The notes under the pieces are model-generated. The model ran no database searches and was not told the DNA's origin. It saw only the letters and a program-made list of their open reading frames with translations. A program made the translations under genes and the position numbers. From Halomonas zincidurans B6 (GTDB lineage Bacteria > Pseudomonadota > Gammaproteobacteria > Pseudomonadales > Halomonadaceae), in NCBI RefSeq assembly GCF_000731955.1, contig NZ_JNCK01000001.1:2666001-2730000 (forward strand): a DNA stretch of 64,000 nt, in the 5' to 3' direction. This document shows positions 55,475-63,493 of this stretch, piece after piece (the stretch's first letter is position 1; the number at the start of each line of letters is the position of its first letter).

Positions 55475-56440
55475 CTAACCCCCTTCCCTATCAATGATAT
55501 AGCGCGCCGCCTGCTCGTCGGTGACCAGCCCCTTGAGCCAGCCGCCGCGCAGCGCGGCGAGGATCGCCGGCCCCTTGTCGCGCCCGCCGGCGAGCCCCAC
55601 CAGGGTCTGGGTGGCGAGCCGCCGCAGCGCCAGGCTGGTGATGCGCTGGGTGATCGGGCACTCGATCAGCTCGCCGCGGGCGTTGAACGGCCAGCCCAGC
55701 AGCTCGCCCACTGCGCCGGCACCAAGCAGTTCGTTGAGCTCGTCCTCGCTGATGAAGTGATCCTGGAACAGCGTGGCCTGGGGGTCGATGCGGCCGATGC
55801 CGATGAACCCCGCCTCGGACTCCATCGCCACGTCGCTGACCGCGCGCACCAATGGCTGGGCGAGCAGTGTATGCTTTTCCTCCACCGAGCCGGCGACCAC
55901 CGGGGCCGGCAGCAAAAAGCGCTCGGCACCGGTCTTGTCGGCCAGCACCATCACCCCGTCGTAGCGGTTGGCCGAGCCGTCGCGGGCGATGTTGCCGACC
56001 AGCGAGACGAAACGATGCTGGGGGCGTTCGAGGCGGCTCAACGCCTCGACGGTGGCGCGCACCGCGCGGCCGGTGCCCAGCGACAAGGTCAGCGGCTCGG
56101 CTCGATTGACGTAGCGCAGCAGCCGCTCGGCGCCCGCCTGGGCGATGAAGTGCGAGGTCGTGTCGCGGAGGTCGCGACTGTCGGGATCGGAGGGCACCAC
56201 GTCGCAGAAACTCAGCCCGAAGCGCGACACCAGCGCATCCGCCATCGCCATGCAACTGGCCAGCGGATGGTCGATATGCACCTTGACCAGCCCTTCCTGG
56301 CGGGCCAGGGCCAGCAGGCGCTGAACGCCGGGGCGCGACACGCCCAGCTGGCTGGCGATCTCGTCCTGGGTACGCCCGCCGACATACGAGAGCCAGGCCG
56401 CACGGGCGGCCTGGTCGAGCTTGAGCTGATACTTGTCCAC
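55475..56440 (-). CDS. smoC: SorC/DeoR-type transcriptional regulator of the polyol operon
   Basis: A 321-aa regulator. The start is GTG 56440 with GGAGG eight bases upstream. An N-terminal HTH (GGRTQDEIASQLGVSRPGVQRLLALARQEG, about residues 22-51) is followed by the SorC sugar-binding domain with LSLGTGRAVRATVEAL (phosphosugar-binding GxGR-like loop), VSLVGNIARDGSANRYDGVMVLADKTGAERFLLPAP and GIGRIDPQATLF. Such proteins sense sugar alcohols or phosphates and usually act as activators or repressors of their operon. It is encoded upstream of, and on the same strand as, the operon. Confidence 0.92.
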   Translation of the reverse strand: MDKYQLKLDQAARAAWLSYVGGRTQDEIASQLGVSRPGVQRLLALARQEGLVKVHIDHPLASCMAMADALVSRFGLSFCDVVPSDPDSRDLRDTTSHFIAQAGAERLLRYVNRAEPLTLSLGTGRAVRATVEALSRLERPQHRFVSLVGNIARDGSANRYDGVMVLADKTGAERFLLPAPVVAGSVEEKHTLLAQPLVRAVSDVAMESEAGFIGIGRIDPQATLFQDHFISEDELNELLGAGAVGELLGWPFNARGELIECPITQRITSLALRRLATQTLVGLAGGRDKGPAILAALRGGWLKGLVTDEQAARYIIDREGG

Positions 56441-56528
56441 GCCATTGGCCTCCGGTAACGATGCGCCGAATCATCGCAGCCCGAACACGGCGGTACAATA
56501 ATGCAATCGCGCGCGAGCGGTGCGGCAA

Positions 56529-57938
56529 TTAACCGCCCGGACGCGCCACACCGGGCAACCAGACATGCGCGGCGAGCCCGCCCAGCGGCGAATCGTCGAG
56601 GCTCAGCGTGCCGCCGTAGAGGGTCATCAGATCCTCGACGATCGCCAGCCCCAATCCCGAGCCGGAACGCCGCTCGTCGAGCCGCGCACCACGCGCCAGC
56701 GCCGCCTCGCGTTGCTCGGCGCTCATTCCCGGGCCGTCGTCCTCGATGCTCAGCCGCACCCCACCGACCTCGCCGGCCACGCGCAGGCTGACCCGCCGCC
56801 CGGCCCAGCGCAGCGCATTGTCGAGCAGGTTGCCGACCAGTTCCTGCAAATCCTGAGGGTCCATGCGTACCGCAAGGCTCGCATCGATGTCGCGCTCGAG
56901 CGCGATGCCACGCCGCCCGGCCAGCCGCGCCAGACCGTCGACCACCGGCGCGATCGCCTCGCCCAGGTGTACCCGCCCGGCCAGCGTCGCGCCCCCCGCG
57001 GCCGAGGCCCGCGCCAGGTGGTGGCGTACCGCCTGATCGATGCGCCCCAGCTCGTCGCGCACCTGCCGCCGCTCGCCCTCGGGCAGCCGGTCGGACAGCG
57101 CCTGCAGCACGCTGACCGGGGTCTTCAGCGCGTGGGCGAGATTGCCGGCGGCGCTGCGTCCGCGCTCGATCAGCCGCCGGTCGCGCTCGAGCACTTCGTT
57201 CATCGCCGTGGCCAATTCGCTCAGCTCGCCGGGCAGGCGGGTATCCAGGCGCTGCTCCTGGCCGGCTTCGATCCGCGTGAGATTGGCATGCAGCCGGCGC
57301 AGCGGCGCCAACCCCCAGCGGATCTGCACCGCCAGGCCACCCAACAGCAGCACGCCAAGGGTCAGCAGCGACAACCCCAGCAGCCATTCGAAACGCGCCA
57401 CCTCGGCGTCGAGATCTTCCTGCGAGGCGGCGACACTGACGTGCAGACGCTGAGGATGCCCGGCCAGCTGCACGTCGCGCTCGATGACCCGCAACGGTTC
57501 GCCGCGTGGCCCGCTGATGTTGCGCAGGGTGACGCCGTCGGCCATCGACACCGGCAGGCGTTGGTCCCACAACGAACGCGAGACCAGCGAAGTACCATCA
57601 TCGTCGCGGATCTGCCAGTACCAGCCTGAAAACACCCGCTCGAAGCGCGCATCGCCCAGCGTGCGCGAGATCTGCAGGCGCTGTTCGGTGGGGTTGTAGT
57701 CGAGAGCGGCGAGCACCACCTGGAGCAGCGAGCGCAGCCGCTGATCGAACGAGGCGGTCACCGCTTCGCGGAAGTTGTAGGCCAGTCCGGCGCCCGCCAA
57801 CGGCAGTATCACCAGCACCAGCGCCAGCGAGGCCGCCAGCAGGCGTCGGCTCAGCGACCAGCCGGCGGGCCGCGTGGCCAGCGCCCGCAGCCACGCCCTG
57901 GCTTGCCGCCATGGGCGTGTCCTGGCAGCGCCATTCAA
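56529..57938 (-). CDS. Sensor histidine kinase (PhoQ-like)
   Basis: A 469-aa membrane kinase. Two helices (about residues 32-54 and 186-206) flank a 130-residue periplasmic sensor with VFSGWYWQIRDDDG and LAGHPQRLHV. A HAMP segment (IRWGLAPLRRLHANLTRIEAGQEQ) precedes the HisKA H-box with His269 in LAHALKTPVSVLQALSD, then N-box LVGNLLDNALRW and G-box SGSGLGLAIVEDL. The start is a TTG at 57938 overlapping the regulator stop (TTGA); an alternative internal start cannot be excluded. The sensor domain resembles the PhoQ-like group that reacts to Mg2+, pH or envelope stress. It partners the upstream OmpR-type regulator. Confidence 0.92.
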   Translation of the reverse strand: MNGAARTRPWRQARAWLRALATRPAGWSLSRRLLAASLALVLVILPLAGAGLAYNFREAVTASFDQRLRSLLQVVLAALDYNPTEQRLQISRTLGDARFERVFSGWYWQIRDDDGTSLVSRSLWDQRLPVSMADGVTLRNISGPRGEPLRVIERDVQLAGHPQRLHVSVAASQEDLDAEVARFEWLLGLSLLTLGVLLLGGLAVQIRWGLAPLRRLHANLTRIEAGQEQRLDTRLPGELSELATAMNEVLERDRRLIERGRSAAGNLAHALKTPVSVLQALSDRLPEGERRQVRDELGRIDQAVRHHLARASAAGGATLAGRVHLGEAIAPVVDGLARLAGRRGIALERDIDASLAVRMDPQDLQELVGNLLDNALRWAGRRVSLRVAGEVGGVRLSIEDDGPGMSAEQREAALARGARLDERRSGSGLGLAIVEDLMTLYGGTLSLDDSPLGGLAAHVWLPGVARPGG

Positions 57939-58609
57939 GGCGCGTCGGCCTCCACCGCCAGCACCCGGTAGCCCTGGCCGCGCAGGGTCTCGATGCGTTC
58001 GCTGCCGAGCTTGCGGCGCAGCCGGCTGATCTGCACGTCGATGACGTTGGAGTCGGGCTCGTGGTCGCGATCGTAGACGTGCTCGGCGAGTTCGCTGCGG
58101 CTGACGATGCGCGGCGCGGCATGCATCAGATAGGCGAGCAGGCGCGACTCCTGGGCGGTCAGCGTCACCGGGCGACCGGCCAGGGTGACGCTGGCGGTGT
58201 GGGTGTCGAAAGCCAGCTCGCCGAGCCTCAGCAGCGGGTGGGCGTGACCATGGCTGCGCCGCACCAGTGCCCGCAGGCGAAACAGCACCTCGGCAGTCTC
58301 GAACGGCTTGGTGACGTAGTCGTCGGCGCCGGCCGAGAAACCGGCGGCCTTGTCCGACCAGCGCTCGCGGGCGGTGAGCACCAGCACCGGCAGGTCGATG
58401 GCATCGTCACGCCACTGTGCCAGCCAGCGCGTGCCATCGCCATCGGGCAGGCCCAGGTCGAGCACCACCGCGTCGTAGCGTTCGGTGCGCACCAGGAAAT
58501 CGGCCTCGCCACCATGGCCGACGCTTTCGACCAGCACCCCGGCGTCGCGCAGCGACTCGCCGAGCGCCGCGGCCAGGGCCTGATCGTCCTCCACCAGCAA
58601 TACTTTCAT
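57935..58609 (-). CDS. OmpR/PhoB-family response regulator
   Basis: A 224-aa regulator. Receiver residues are Asp8/Asp9, phospho-Asp51 in DAVVLDLGLPDGDG, Thr79 and Lys101 in DDYVTKPF. The winged-helix DNA-binding domain spans about residues 128-220 (LTAQESRLLAYLMHAAPRIVSRSELAEHVYD, then SNVIDVQISRLRRKLG and LRGQGYRVL). It overlaps the kinase gene by four bases and follows the PepSY gene by 10 bp on the same strand, so pepSY-regulator-kinase form one operon. It resembles PhoP/QseB-type regulators paired with PepSY proteins. Confidence 0.95.
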   Translation of the reverse strand: MKVLLVEDDQALAAALGESLRDAGVLVESVGHGGEADFLVRTERYDAVVLDLGLPDGDGTRWLAQWRDDAIDLPVLVLTARERWSDKAAGFSAGADDYVTKPFETAEVLFRLRALVRRSHGHAHPLLRLGELAFDTHTASVTLAGRPVTLTAQESRLLAYLMHAAPRIVSRSELAEHVYDRDHEPDSNVIDVQISRLRRKLGSERIETLRGQGYRVLAVEADAP

Positions 58610-58619
58610 GACAATACGC

Positions 58620-58964
58620 TCATGGTCGCTTCATCGCCTCGACATTGACGCCTTCGATATTCAGCAACTCGCCACTGGCGGCGTCGAATTCGAACGCTAC
58701 CAGTTGCCCCTGGGGGCCGATCATCTCGATATCGTAGCGGGTCGCGTCGTCGTCGCGTTCGAGATCCACCTTGAGAACCTGACCGTCGTAACGTGCCTGC
58801 AGCCAGTCGAGCACGCTGGGCAGCGACACCAGACGCCCCTGACGGACTTCGTCGCGCAGGTCGCGCCAGTCGTCATCGGCGGCCGGCACGGCCAACGGCC
58901 ACCCCAGCAGCGCCGCCAGCAGCAGCGTTCGACAGCCAATCATCCAGACATGGGCAATAGTCAT
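58620..58964 (-). CDS. Small exported PepSY-domain protein
   Basis: A 114-aa protein with an N-terminal signal (MIGCRTLLLAALLGWPLAVPAA) and one PepSY domain (VSLPSVLDWLQARYDGQVLKVDLERDDDATRYDIEMIGPQGQLVAFEFDAASGELL as successive strands). Start at ATG 58964 is preferred, with MIGCR at residue 8 possible. PepSY domains are thought to inhibit peptidases or sense envelope stress; similar proteins are encoded with PhoP/PhoQ-like systems. It is the first gene of the operon with the two-component system. Confidence 0.85.
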   Translation of the reverse strand: MTIAHVWMIGCRTLLLAALLGWPLAVPAADDDWRDLRDEVRQGRLVSLPSVLDWLQARYDGQVLKVDLERDDDATRYDIEMIGPQGQLVAFEFDAASGELLNIEGVNVEAMKRP

Positions 58965-59128
58965 CTTATCAGCTTGCCGAAAACGCCATGAACGGGCCAT
59001 GAACGCCAGCCGATCGACCCATGTCGGCAATGAATGCACCATGAACGATATTTTCAGGCCACGGCAAGGTCGCGCGGCGTAAAACGGACCCTGGCATCAC
59101 ACGGCAATCGCCGCAAGGGAGACACGAC

Positions 59129-59602
59129 ATGAGAACACTGCGTATGCTGATGGTACCCGTGGCCTTTTCCGGTGGCCTGTCGAGCCTGGCGCTGGCCGAC
59201 GACGGCAGCGTGACCTTCGCCGAACTGGATTCACTGCTCGCCTCGGCCGGTCAGCACGACGTCACCGCTTATGAAGAAATCGCCGTCAAGGACGGCGGGC
59301 GCATCGAGATGCAAGGCTGGCGCGACGACGGCTGGCAGCTCGATGTCGAGTCGCTGCAGCGCGACGGCTCGCTGACTCGTGAAGCGCAGCAGCGCAGCGA
59401 CATTCCCACGTGGAGCCTTGCCGGAGGCGATGTCGAGCAAACGCTGAACGTGGCACGCCGCTCCGGCCTGCAACGATTCGAGTCGCTCGATGTCGATGCA
59501 TCGGGTCATCTTGACATCGAAGACTACGACAACCAGCGCCGCGAGATCGAGCTGCGCCTCGACGGCAGCGATTTCTCGACCATCGGAGTGGACAATGCCT
59601 GA
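59129..59602 (+). CDS. Exported PepSY-like protein
   Basis: A 157-aa secreted protein. The signal is MRTLRMLMVPVAFSGGLSSLALA. A PepSY-like repeat pattern is visible twice in outline (FAELDSLLASAGQHDVTAYEEIAVKDGGRIEMQGW, then LSEAGGDV-type residues before NVARRSGLQRFESLDVDASGHLDIEDYD). The latter includes DVDASGHLDIED, which looks like an EF-hand loop and might bind Ca2+. It is divergent from the PepSY/two-component operon, sharing a promoter region, and its stop overlaps the next gene. A role in envelope ion sensing with that system is inference. Confidence 0.75.
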   Translation: MRTLRMLMVPVAFSGGLSSLALADDGSVTFAELDSLLASAGQHDVTAYEEIAVKDGGRIEMQGWRDDGWQLDVESLQRDGSLTREAQQRSDIPTWSLAGGDVEQTLNVARRSGLQRFESLDVDASGHLDIEDYDNQRREIELRLDGSDFSTIGVDNA

Positions 59603-60011
59603 ACGCAACGATTCACGCCAGAGCAACGCTCGCCATGCCGGCGCCGGCCGGGACAATGCCGCCTGGCAAGCGGCGAGGGCCTGGCAGGCCCGTGCACGCC
59701 GCGCGCGGCCTTCCGCCACGATGAGCGGCCCGCGGCTGTTCTTCACCTGGCTGATATTCGGCGTGCTGATGCTCGTCGGGACCGCACTCGGGCTGTTCTT
59801 CCTGCTGGTCGGCTGGCTGATGCTGCCGCTGGTACGCCATCGCATGAAGAAGCAGGCCGAGGCGTTTCGCGCCCGTCACGCCAGGAATATCGGCGGCAGC
59901 GACGCTGCTCGCCACGAGACCCGACCAGGCCGGCAAGAGGTGCTGGAGGGCGACTACGAAGTGCGTGACGAACCCTCTCGTTCGGCGCGGGACCGTGACG
60001 GGTTCGACTAG
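59595..60011 (+). CDS. Hypothetical single-pass membrane protein
   Basis: A 138-aa protein that I do not recognise. Start ATG 59595 (MPERNDSRQSNARHAG) overlaps the end of the PepSY-like gene and has GGAGTGG upstream. A basic Arg/Ala-rich N-terminus (about 40 residues) is followed by one or two helices (LFFTWLIFGVLMLVGTALGLFFLLVGWLMLPLV, about 47-80) and an acidic/basic tail with EGDYEVRDE. The tail motif resembles small envelope proteins that end with 'EGEYR' patterns. Co-transcription with the PepSY-like gene is likely. Confidence 0.7.
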   Translation: MPERNDSRQSNARHAGAGRDNAAWQAARAWQARARRARPSATMSGPRLFFTWLIFGVLMLVGTALGLFFLLVGWLMLPLVRHRMKKQAEAFRARHARNIGGSDAARHETRPGRQEVLEGDYEVRDEPSRSARDRDGFD

Positions 60012-60039
60012 CCGGTTCCAGCGGGGCGAGCAAAAAAAG

Positions 60040-60060
60040 CCCGCGCCGGGGTTGCGCGGG
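60040..60060 (-). terminator. Intrinsic terminator of the pobA transcript
   Basis: Stem CCCGCGC / GCGCGGG with a 7-nt loop; on the minus strand the stem is followed by TTTTTTT. It lies 226 bp past the pobA stop and near the end of the convergent hypothetical gene. Between it and pobA (60061-60285) I see no gene. Confidence 0.7.
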
Positions 60061-60285
60061 TCGAGGTGGGTGGAGCTTCGATGCACTCGGAACATGCATA
60101 AGCCGGTCTGGTTGGCCTCCAGACACTTCAAGCCTAGGGTCTGCCCGGTCATGCTTCCAATGCATCATCGCCATTGGAGCGATAACGCGAAACAATCACA
60201 CGCCACCTCGCCCGGCGGACCCGCACCCAGCGAGAACCTGGGCAGGATGGCATGGCTGCGCGGCGCCGGTCGCCGAGCGAGGTGG

Positions 60286-61470
60286 CTATTCGATGGCCTC
60301 GTAGGGCAGCCCGACGTAGTTCTCGGCGATGGTGGTCAGTCCCGCCCGGCTGGCGGTGTAGTAGCCGAGTTCGGCCTGCTGGATGCGTCGACCGAAATCC
60401 TCCTGATCGGAAAACCTGTGCAGGTTGGCGGTCATCCACCACGAAAAGCGCACCGCCTTCCAGACCCGCCGCAGGCAGATTTCCGAATAGCGCTCGATCA
60501 GCTCGACGCGCCCTTCCCGGTAGACCTCGAGCATGATCCGATAGAGCGTGCTGACGTCGCTGGCCGCCAGATTGAGCCCCTTGGCCCCGGTGGGCGGCAC
60601 GATGTGCGCGGCATCGCCGACCAGAAACAACCGCCCGTAGCGCATCGGCTCGGCGACGAAGCTGCGCAGCGGCGCGATGCTCTTCTCGATCGAGGGGCCG
60701 GTGACCAGCCTGGCGGCCACGTCGTCGGGCAGGCGCGCCTTGAGCTCGGCCCAGAAGCGCGCGTCCGACCACGCCTCGAGCTGCTCGCCCTCGGGCACCT
60801 GCACGTAGTAGCGGCTGCGCCTCGCCGAACGCATGCTGCACAGCGCGAAGCCGCGTGCGTGGCTGGCATAGATCAGCTCGTCGGAGACCGGCGGCGTGTC
60901 GGAGAGCACGCCCAGCCAGCCGAACGGATAGGTGCGCTCGAAGGTCTTGAGCCGCTCGGCGGGGATGGTCTGCCGCGATACGCCATGGTAGCCGTCGCAG
61001 CCGGCGATGTAATCGCACGCCAGGGTCTGGCGCTGGCCGTCCTTGACGAAGGTGACATAGGGCGATTCGCCGTCGACGTCGTGAAGCTGCACGTCATCGG
61101 CCTGGTAGAGCGTCGTCGCCCCGGCTTCGCGGCGCGCCGCCATCAAGTCGCGGGTGAGTTCGGTCTGGCCGTAGACCATGACCGTCTTGCCACCGGTCAG
61201 TCCGGCGAGGTCGACGCGCACGCGGCGGTTCTCGAAAGCCAGCTCGAAGCCGCCATGCGTCAGCCCCTCGGCATCCATGCGCTCGCCGACACCGGCTTCG
61301 CGCAGCAGATCGACCATGCCCTGCTCGAGCACGCCGGCACGAATGCGACTCAGCACGTACTCGCCGGAGCGGCGTTCTAAAATCACGTTGTCGATGCCGT
61401 GACGATGCAACAGCTGGCCCAGCAACAGCCCGGAGGGGCCGGCGCCGATGATCGCGACCTGCGTCTTCAT
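60286..61470 (-). CDS. pobA: 4-hydroxybenzoate 3-monooxygenase
   Basis: A 394-aa FAD/NADPH hydroxylase, the exact length of the well-known Pseudomonas enzyme, converting 4-hydroxybenzoate to protocatechuate. ATG 61470 has AAGGAG eight bases upstream. Motifs: VAIIGAGPSGLLLGQLLHRHGID, RIRAGVLEQGMVDLLREAG, DYIAGCDGYHGVSR, and the C-terminal LFLVGDAAHIVPPTGAKGLNLAASDV. The same frame runs further upstream but without family similarity. It is divergent from its activator gene pobR. Protocatechuate pathway genes are not in the window. Confidence 0.97.
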   Translation of the reverse strand: MKTQVAIIGAGPSGLLLGQLLHRHGIDNVILERRSGEYVLSRIRAGVLEQGMVDLLREAGVGERMDAEGLTHGGFELAFENRRVRVDLAGLTGGKTVMVYGQTELTRDLMAARREAGATTLYQADDVQLHDVDGESPYVTFVKDGQRQTLACDYIAGCDGYHGVSRQTIPAERLKTFERTYPFGWLGVLSDTPPVSDELIYASHARGFALCSMRSARRSRYYVQVPEGEQLEAWSDARFWAELKARLPDDVAARLVTGPSIEKSIAPLRSFVAEPMRYGRLFLVGDAAHIVPPTGAKGLNLAASDVSTLYRIMLEVYREGRVELIERYSEICLRRVWKAVRFSWWMTANLHRFSDQEDFGRRIQQAELGYYTASRAGLTTIAENYVGLPYEAIE

Positions 61471-61540
61471 GATGGGGACTCCTTCGTGCCGGCCGGGGCG
61501 AACGCCGCTGTTCGGCTCCGTCATCGGTCGGCTCGCTATC

Positions 61541-61560
61541 GATGAATGGTATTTTTCATC
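61541..61560. promoter_or_regulatory. Candidate PobR operator between pobA and pobR
   Basis: GATGAATGGTATTTTTCATC, with 6-bp arms GATGAA / TTCATC separated by 8 nt, 70 bp upstream of the pobA start within the 198-bp divergent region. It fits an AraC-type activator site; assignment is inference. Confidence 0.45.
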
Positions 61561-61668
61561 GAATCGCGACGGCGAATAAGGCAGAATTCGGACTAAAATC
61601 GAGACATTCGCAAGATCTCCCCCTGACTTTGGTCTAGCCCGACGGTGATATCCGCAGGAGCACAGCGC

Positions 61669-62550
61669 ATGGCCGATTGGCCGCACGACATCGTTCCGGT
61701 CTTCCAGCTGTACGGCGAGACCGGCCACTGGCCGACCCCCGACCTGCTGCACTGCGAGTCGATCGCCGCACGCAGCCGCCTGCACGACTGGCACATCAAG
61801 CCGCACCGCCATGCCGATCTGCTGCACCTGCTGCATATCGAGGCCGGCCGGGTGCAGCTGCATCTCGAGGGCCGCGAACGCGATCTCCAGGGGCCGCTGC
61901 TGATCGTCGTGCCGGCCGTGGCGATTCACGGCTTCCGCTTCTCGAGCGACATCGACGGCCACATCATCAGCCTGGCCAAGCCGCTCGCCGCACACCTGCA
62001 GGCGCGTCTCGCAGCGCTCGGCGAAGTGCTCGCCCGACCCGCGCCCTATCCACTGGCCGAGCAGCCCGAGCAGGCCGTTATCGCCGAGCTGGTGACGCGC
62101 ATCGACGACGAATACCGCCAGCCGGCCCAGGGCCGAGGGGCGCTGCTGCACGCCCTGGTCCAGGCGCTCGCCGTGCAACTTGCGCGGCGCGCCGAGCGGC
62201 GCCGGCCGCAACGCGTCATGGCCCACGACCGGGGCCAGGGCCACCTGCAACGTTTCCAGGCGCTGATCGAGGCACGTTACGCCGAGCAGCCGAGCATCGA
62301 GACGCTGGCCGGCGAACTCGGCGTAACCAGCGCGCATCTCAACACCCTGTGCCGGCGCCTGGCCGCACGCAGCGCCCTGCAACTGCTTCACGAGCGCTTG
62401 CTGCTCGAGGCCAAGCGCCAGCTCACCTACACCAACATGACCGTCGGCCAGATCGCCGATGGACTGGGGTTTTCCGAGCCGGGCTATTTTGCCCGCTTCT
62501 TCAAGCGCCACACCGGCCAGTCGCCCAAGGCGTTTCGCCTGAGCCGCTGA
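61669..62550 (+). CDS. pobR: AraC-family regulator of pobA (PobR-like)
   Basis: A 293-aa regulator. Start ATG 61669 (MADWPHDIVPVFQLYGET) with AGGAG eight bases upstream; a GTG 24 bases earlier is less likely. The N-terminal cupin region (HIKPHRHADLLHLLHIEAGRVQLHLEG) resembles PobR, which binds 4-hydroxybenzoate. The C-terminal HTH pair is complete: IETLAGELGVTSAHLNTLCRRL and TVGQIADGLGFSEPGYFARFFKRHTGQSPKAFR. It is divergent from pobA, as in other proteobacteria, and likely activates it in the presence of 4-hydroxybenzoate. Confidence 0.94.
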   Translation: MADWPHDIVPVFQLYGETGHWPTPDLLHCESIAARSRLHDWHIKPHRHADLLHLLHIEAGRVQLHLEGRERDLQGPLLIVVPAVAIHGFRFSSDIDGHIISLAKPLAAHLQARLAALGEVLARPAPYPLAEQPEQAVIAELVTRIDDEYRQPAQGRGALLHALVQALAVQLARRAERRRPQRVMAHDRGQGHLQRFQALIEARYAEQPSIETLAGELGVTSAHLNTLCRRLAARSALQLLHERLLLEAKRQLTYTNMTVGQIADGLGFSEPGYFARFFKRHTGQSPKAFRLSR

Positions 62551-62574
62551 CGCCCCGGTGCAGGGCCCGACACG

Positions 62575-62603
62575 CAAGCGCCCCGCACGAGGCGGGGCGC
62601 TTG
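62575..62603. terminator. Bidirectional hairpin between pobR and fghA
   Basis: A perfect 12-bp stem CAAGCGCCCCGC / GCGGGGCGCTTG with a 5-nt loop, between convergent stops (24 bp past pobR, 23 bp past fghA). Confidence 0.8.
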
Positions 62604-62625
62604 GCCGTATCGCGATACCCGCGCG

Positions 62626-63480
62626 TCAGAGCAGCTTGAGATACTTGGCGTGATAGCGCAGATGGTCGTCGATGAAACTGGCGATGAAGAAGTAGCTGTG
62701 GTCGTAACCGGGCTGGCGGCGCAGGGTCAGCGGATGGTTGTTGGTCCGACACACCGTCTCGAGACGTTCGGGCTTGAGCTGCTCGTCGAGGAAAGCGTCG
62801 GCCTCGCCCTGGTCGATGAACAACGGTTGCCGCGAGACGCCCTTGACCACCAGTTCGCAGGCATCGTACTGGCGCCAGTCGCCGCGCTCCTCGCCCAGGT
62901 AGTTCTTGAAGGCCTTCTGGCCCCATGGCGCATCCATCGGGTTGACCACCGGGGCGAACGCCGATACCGAGGCGAAGCGGCCCGGCTGGCGCAGCGCCAG
63001 CACCAGCGCGCCGTGGCCGCCCATCGAGTGGCCGCTGATCGCCTCGCGGCCGTTGAGCGGAAAGTGCTGGCGCGCCACCGACGGCAACTCGTCGTTGACG
63101 TAATCGTACATGCGATAGTGGCGTGACCAGGGTTCGCGCTTGGCGTTGAGATAGAAGCCCGCGCCGGAACCGAAGTCGTAGCTGTCGTGCTCGCCGGGCA
63201 GGTCGAGACCGCGCGGGCTGGTGTCGGGGCAGATGATCGCCATGCCCAGCTCGGCGGCGAGCCGCTGCGCGCCGGCCTTCTGCATGAAATTCTCGTCGTT
63301 GCAGGTCAGCCCCGACAGCCACCACAACACCGGCACCTTGCGCTCCTCGGCCTGTGGCGGCAGGTAGATCGAAAAGACCATCTCGCAGTCCAGGCTACGG
63401 GCATGGTGCCTGTAGCGTTTGAGCCAGCCGCCGAACGACTTGGTGGCGGAAACCAGCTCCAGCGATTCGGACATGCTCAT
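62626..63480 (-). CDS. fghA: S-formylglutathione hydrolase
   Basis: A 284-aa serine hydrolase of the esterase D group, releasing formate from S-formylglutathione in formaldehyde detoxification. The nucleophile Ser is in AISGHSMGGHGAL, with VPVLWWLSGLTCNDENFMQKAGAQRLAAELG as the oxyanion-region start, the catalytic Asp in FIDQGEADAFL and His in GYDHSYFFIASFIDDH. A start at 63480 (MSMSESLELVSATKSFGGWL) or two codons later is possible. It lies 13 bp downstream of the formaldehyde dehydrogenase gene, the usual arrangement. Confidence 0.96.
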   Translation of the reverse strand: MSMSESLELVSATKSFGGWLKRYRHHARSLDCEMVFSIYLPPQAEERKVPVLWWLSGLTCNDENFMQKAGAQRLAAELGMAIICPDTSPRGLDLPGEHDSYDFGSGAGFYLNAKREPWSRHYRMYDYVNDELPSVARQHFPLNGREAISGHSMGGHGALVLALRQPGRFASVSAFAPVVNPMDAPWGQKAFKNYLGEERGDWRQYDACELVVKGVSRQPLFIDQGEADAFLDEQLKPERLETVCRTNNHPLTLRRQPGYDHSYFFIASFIDDHLRYHAKYLKLL

Positions 63481-63493
63481 GCAGCCTCCTTAC

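Noticed and set aside
61471..62577. N-terminal extension of the pobA frame over pobR
   Set aside because: It is antisense to pobR, lacks family similarity, and ATG 61470 has an ideal ribosome-binding site and gives the exact known enzyme length.
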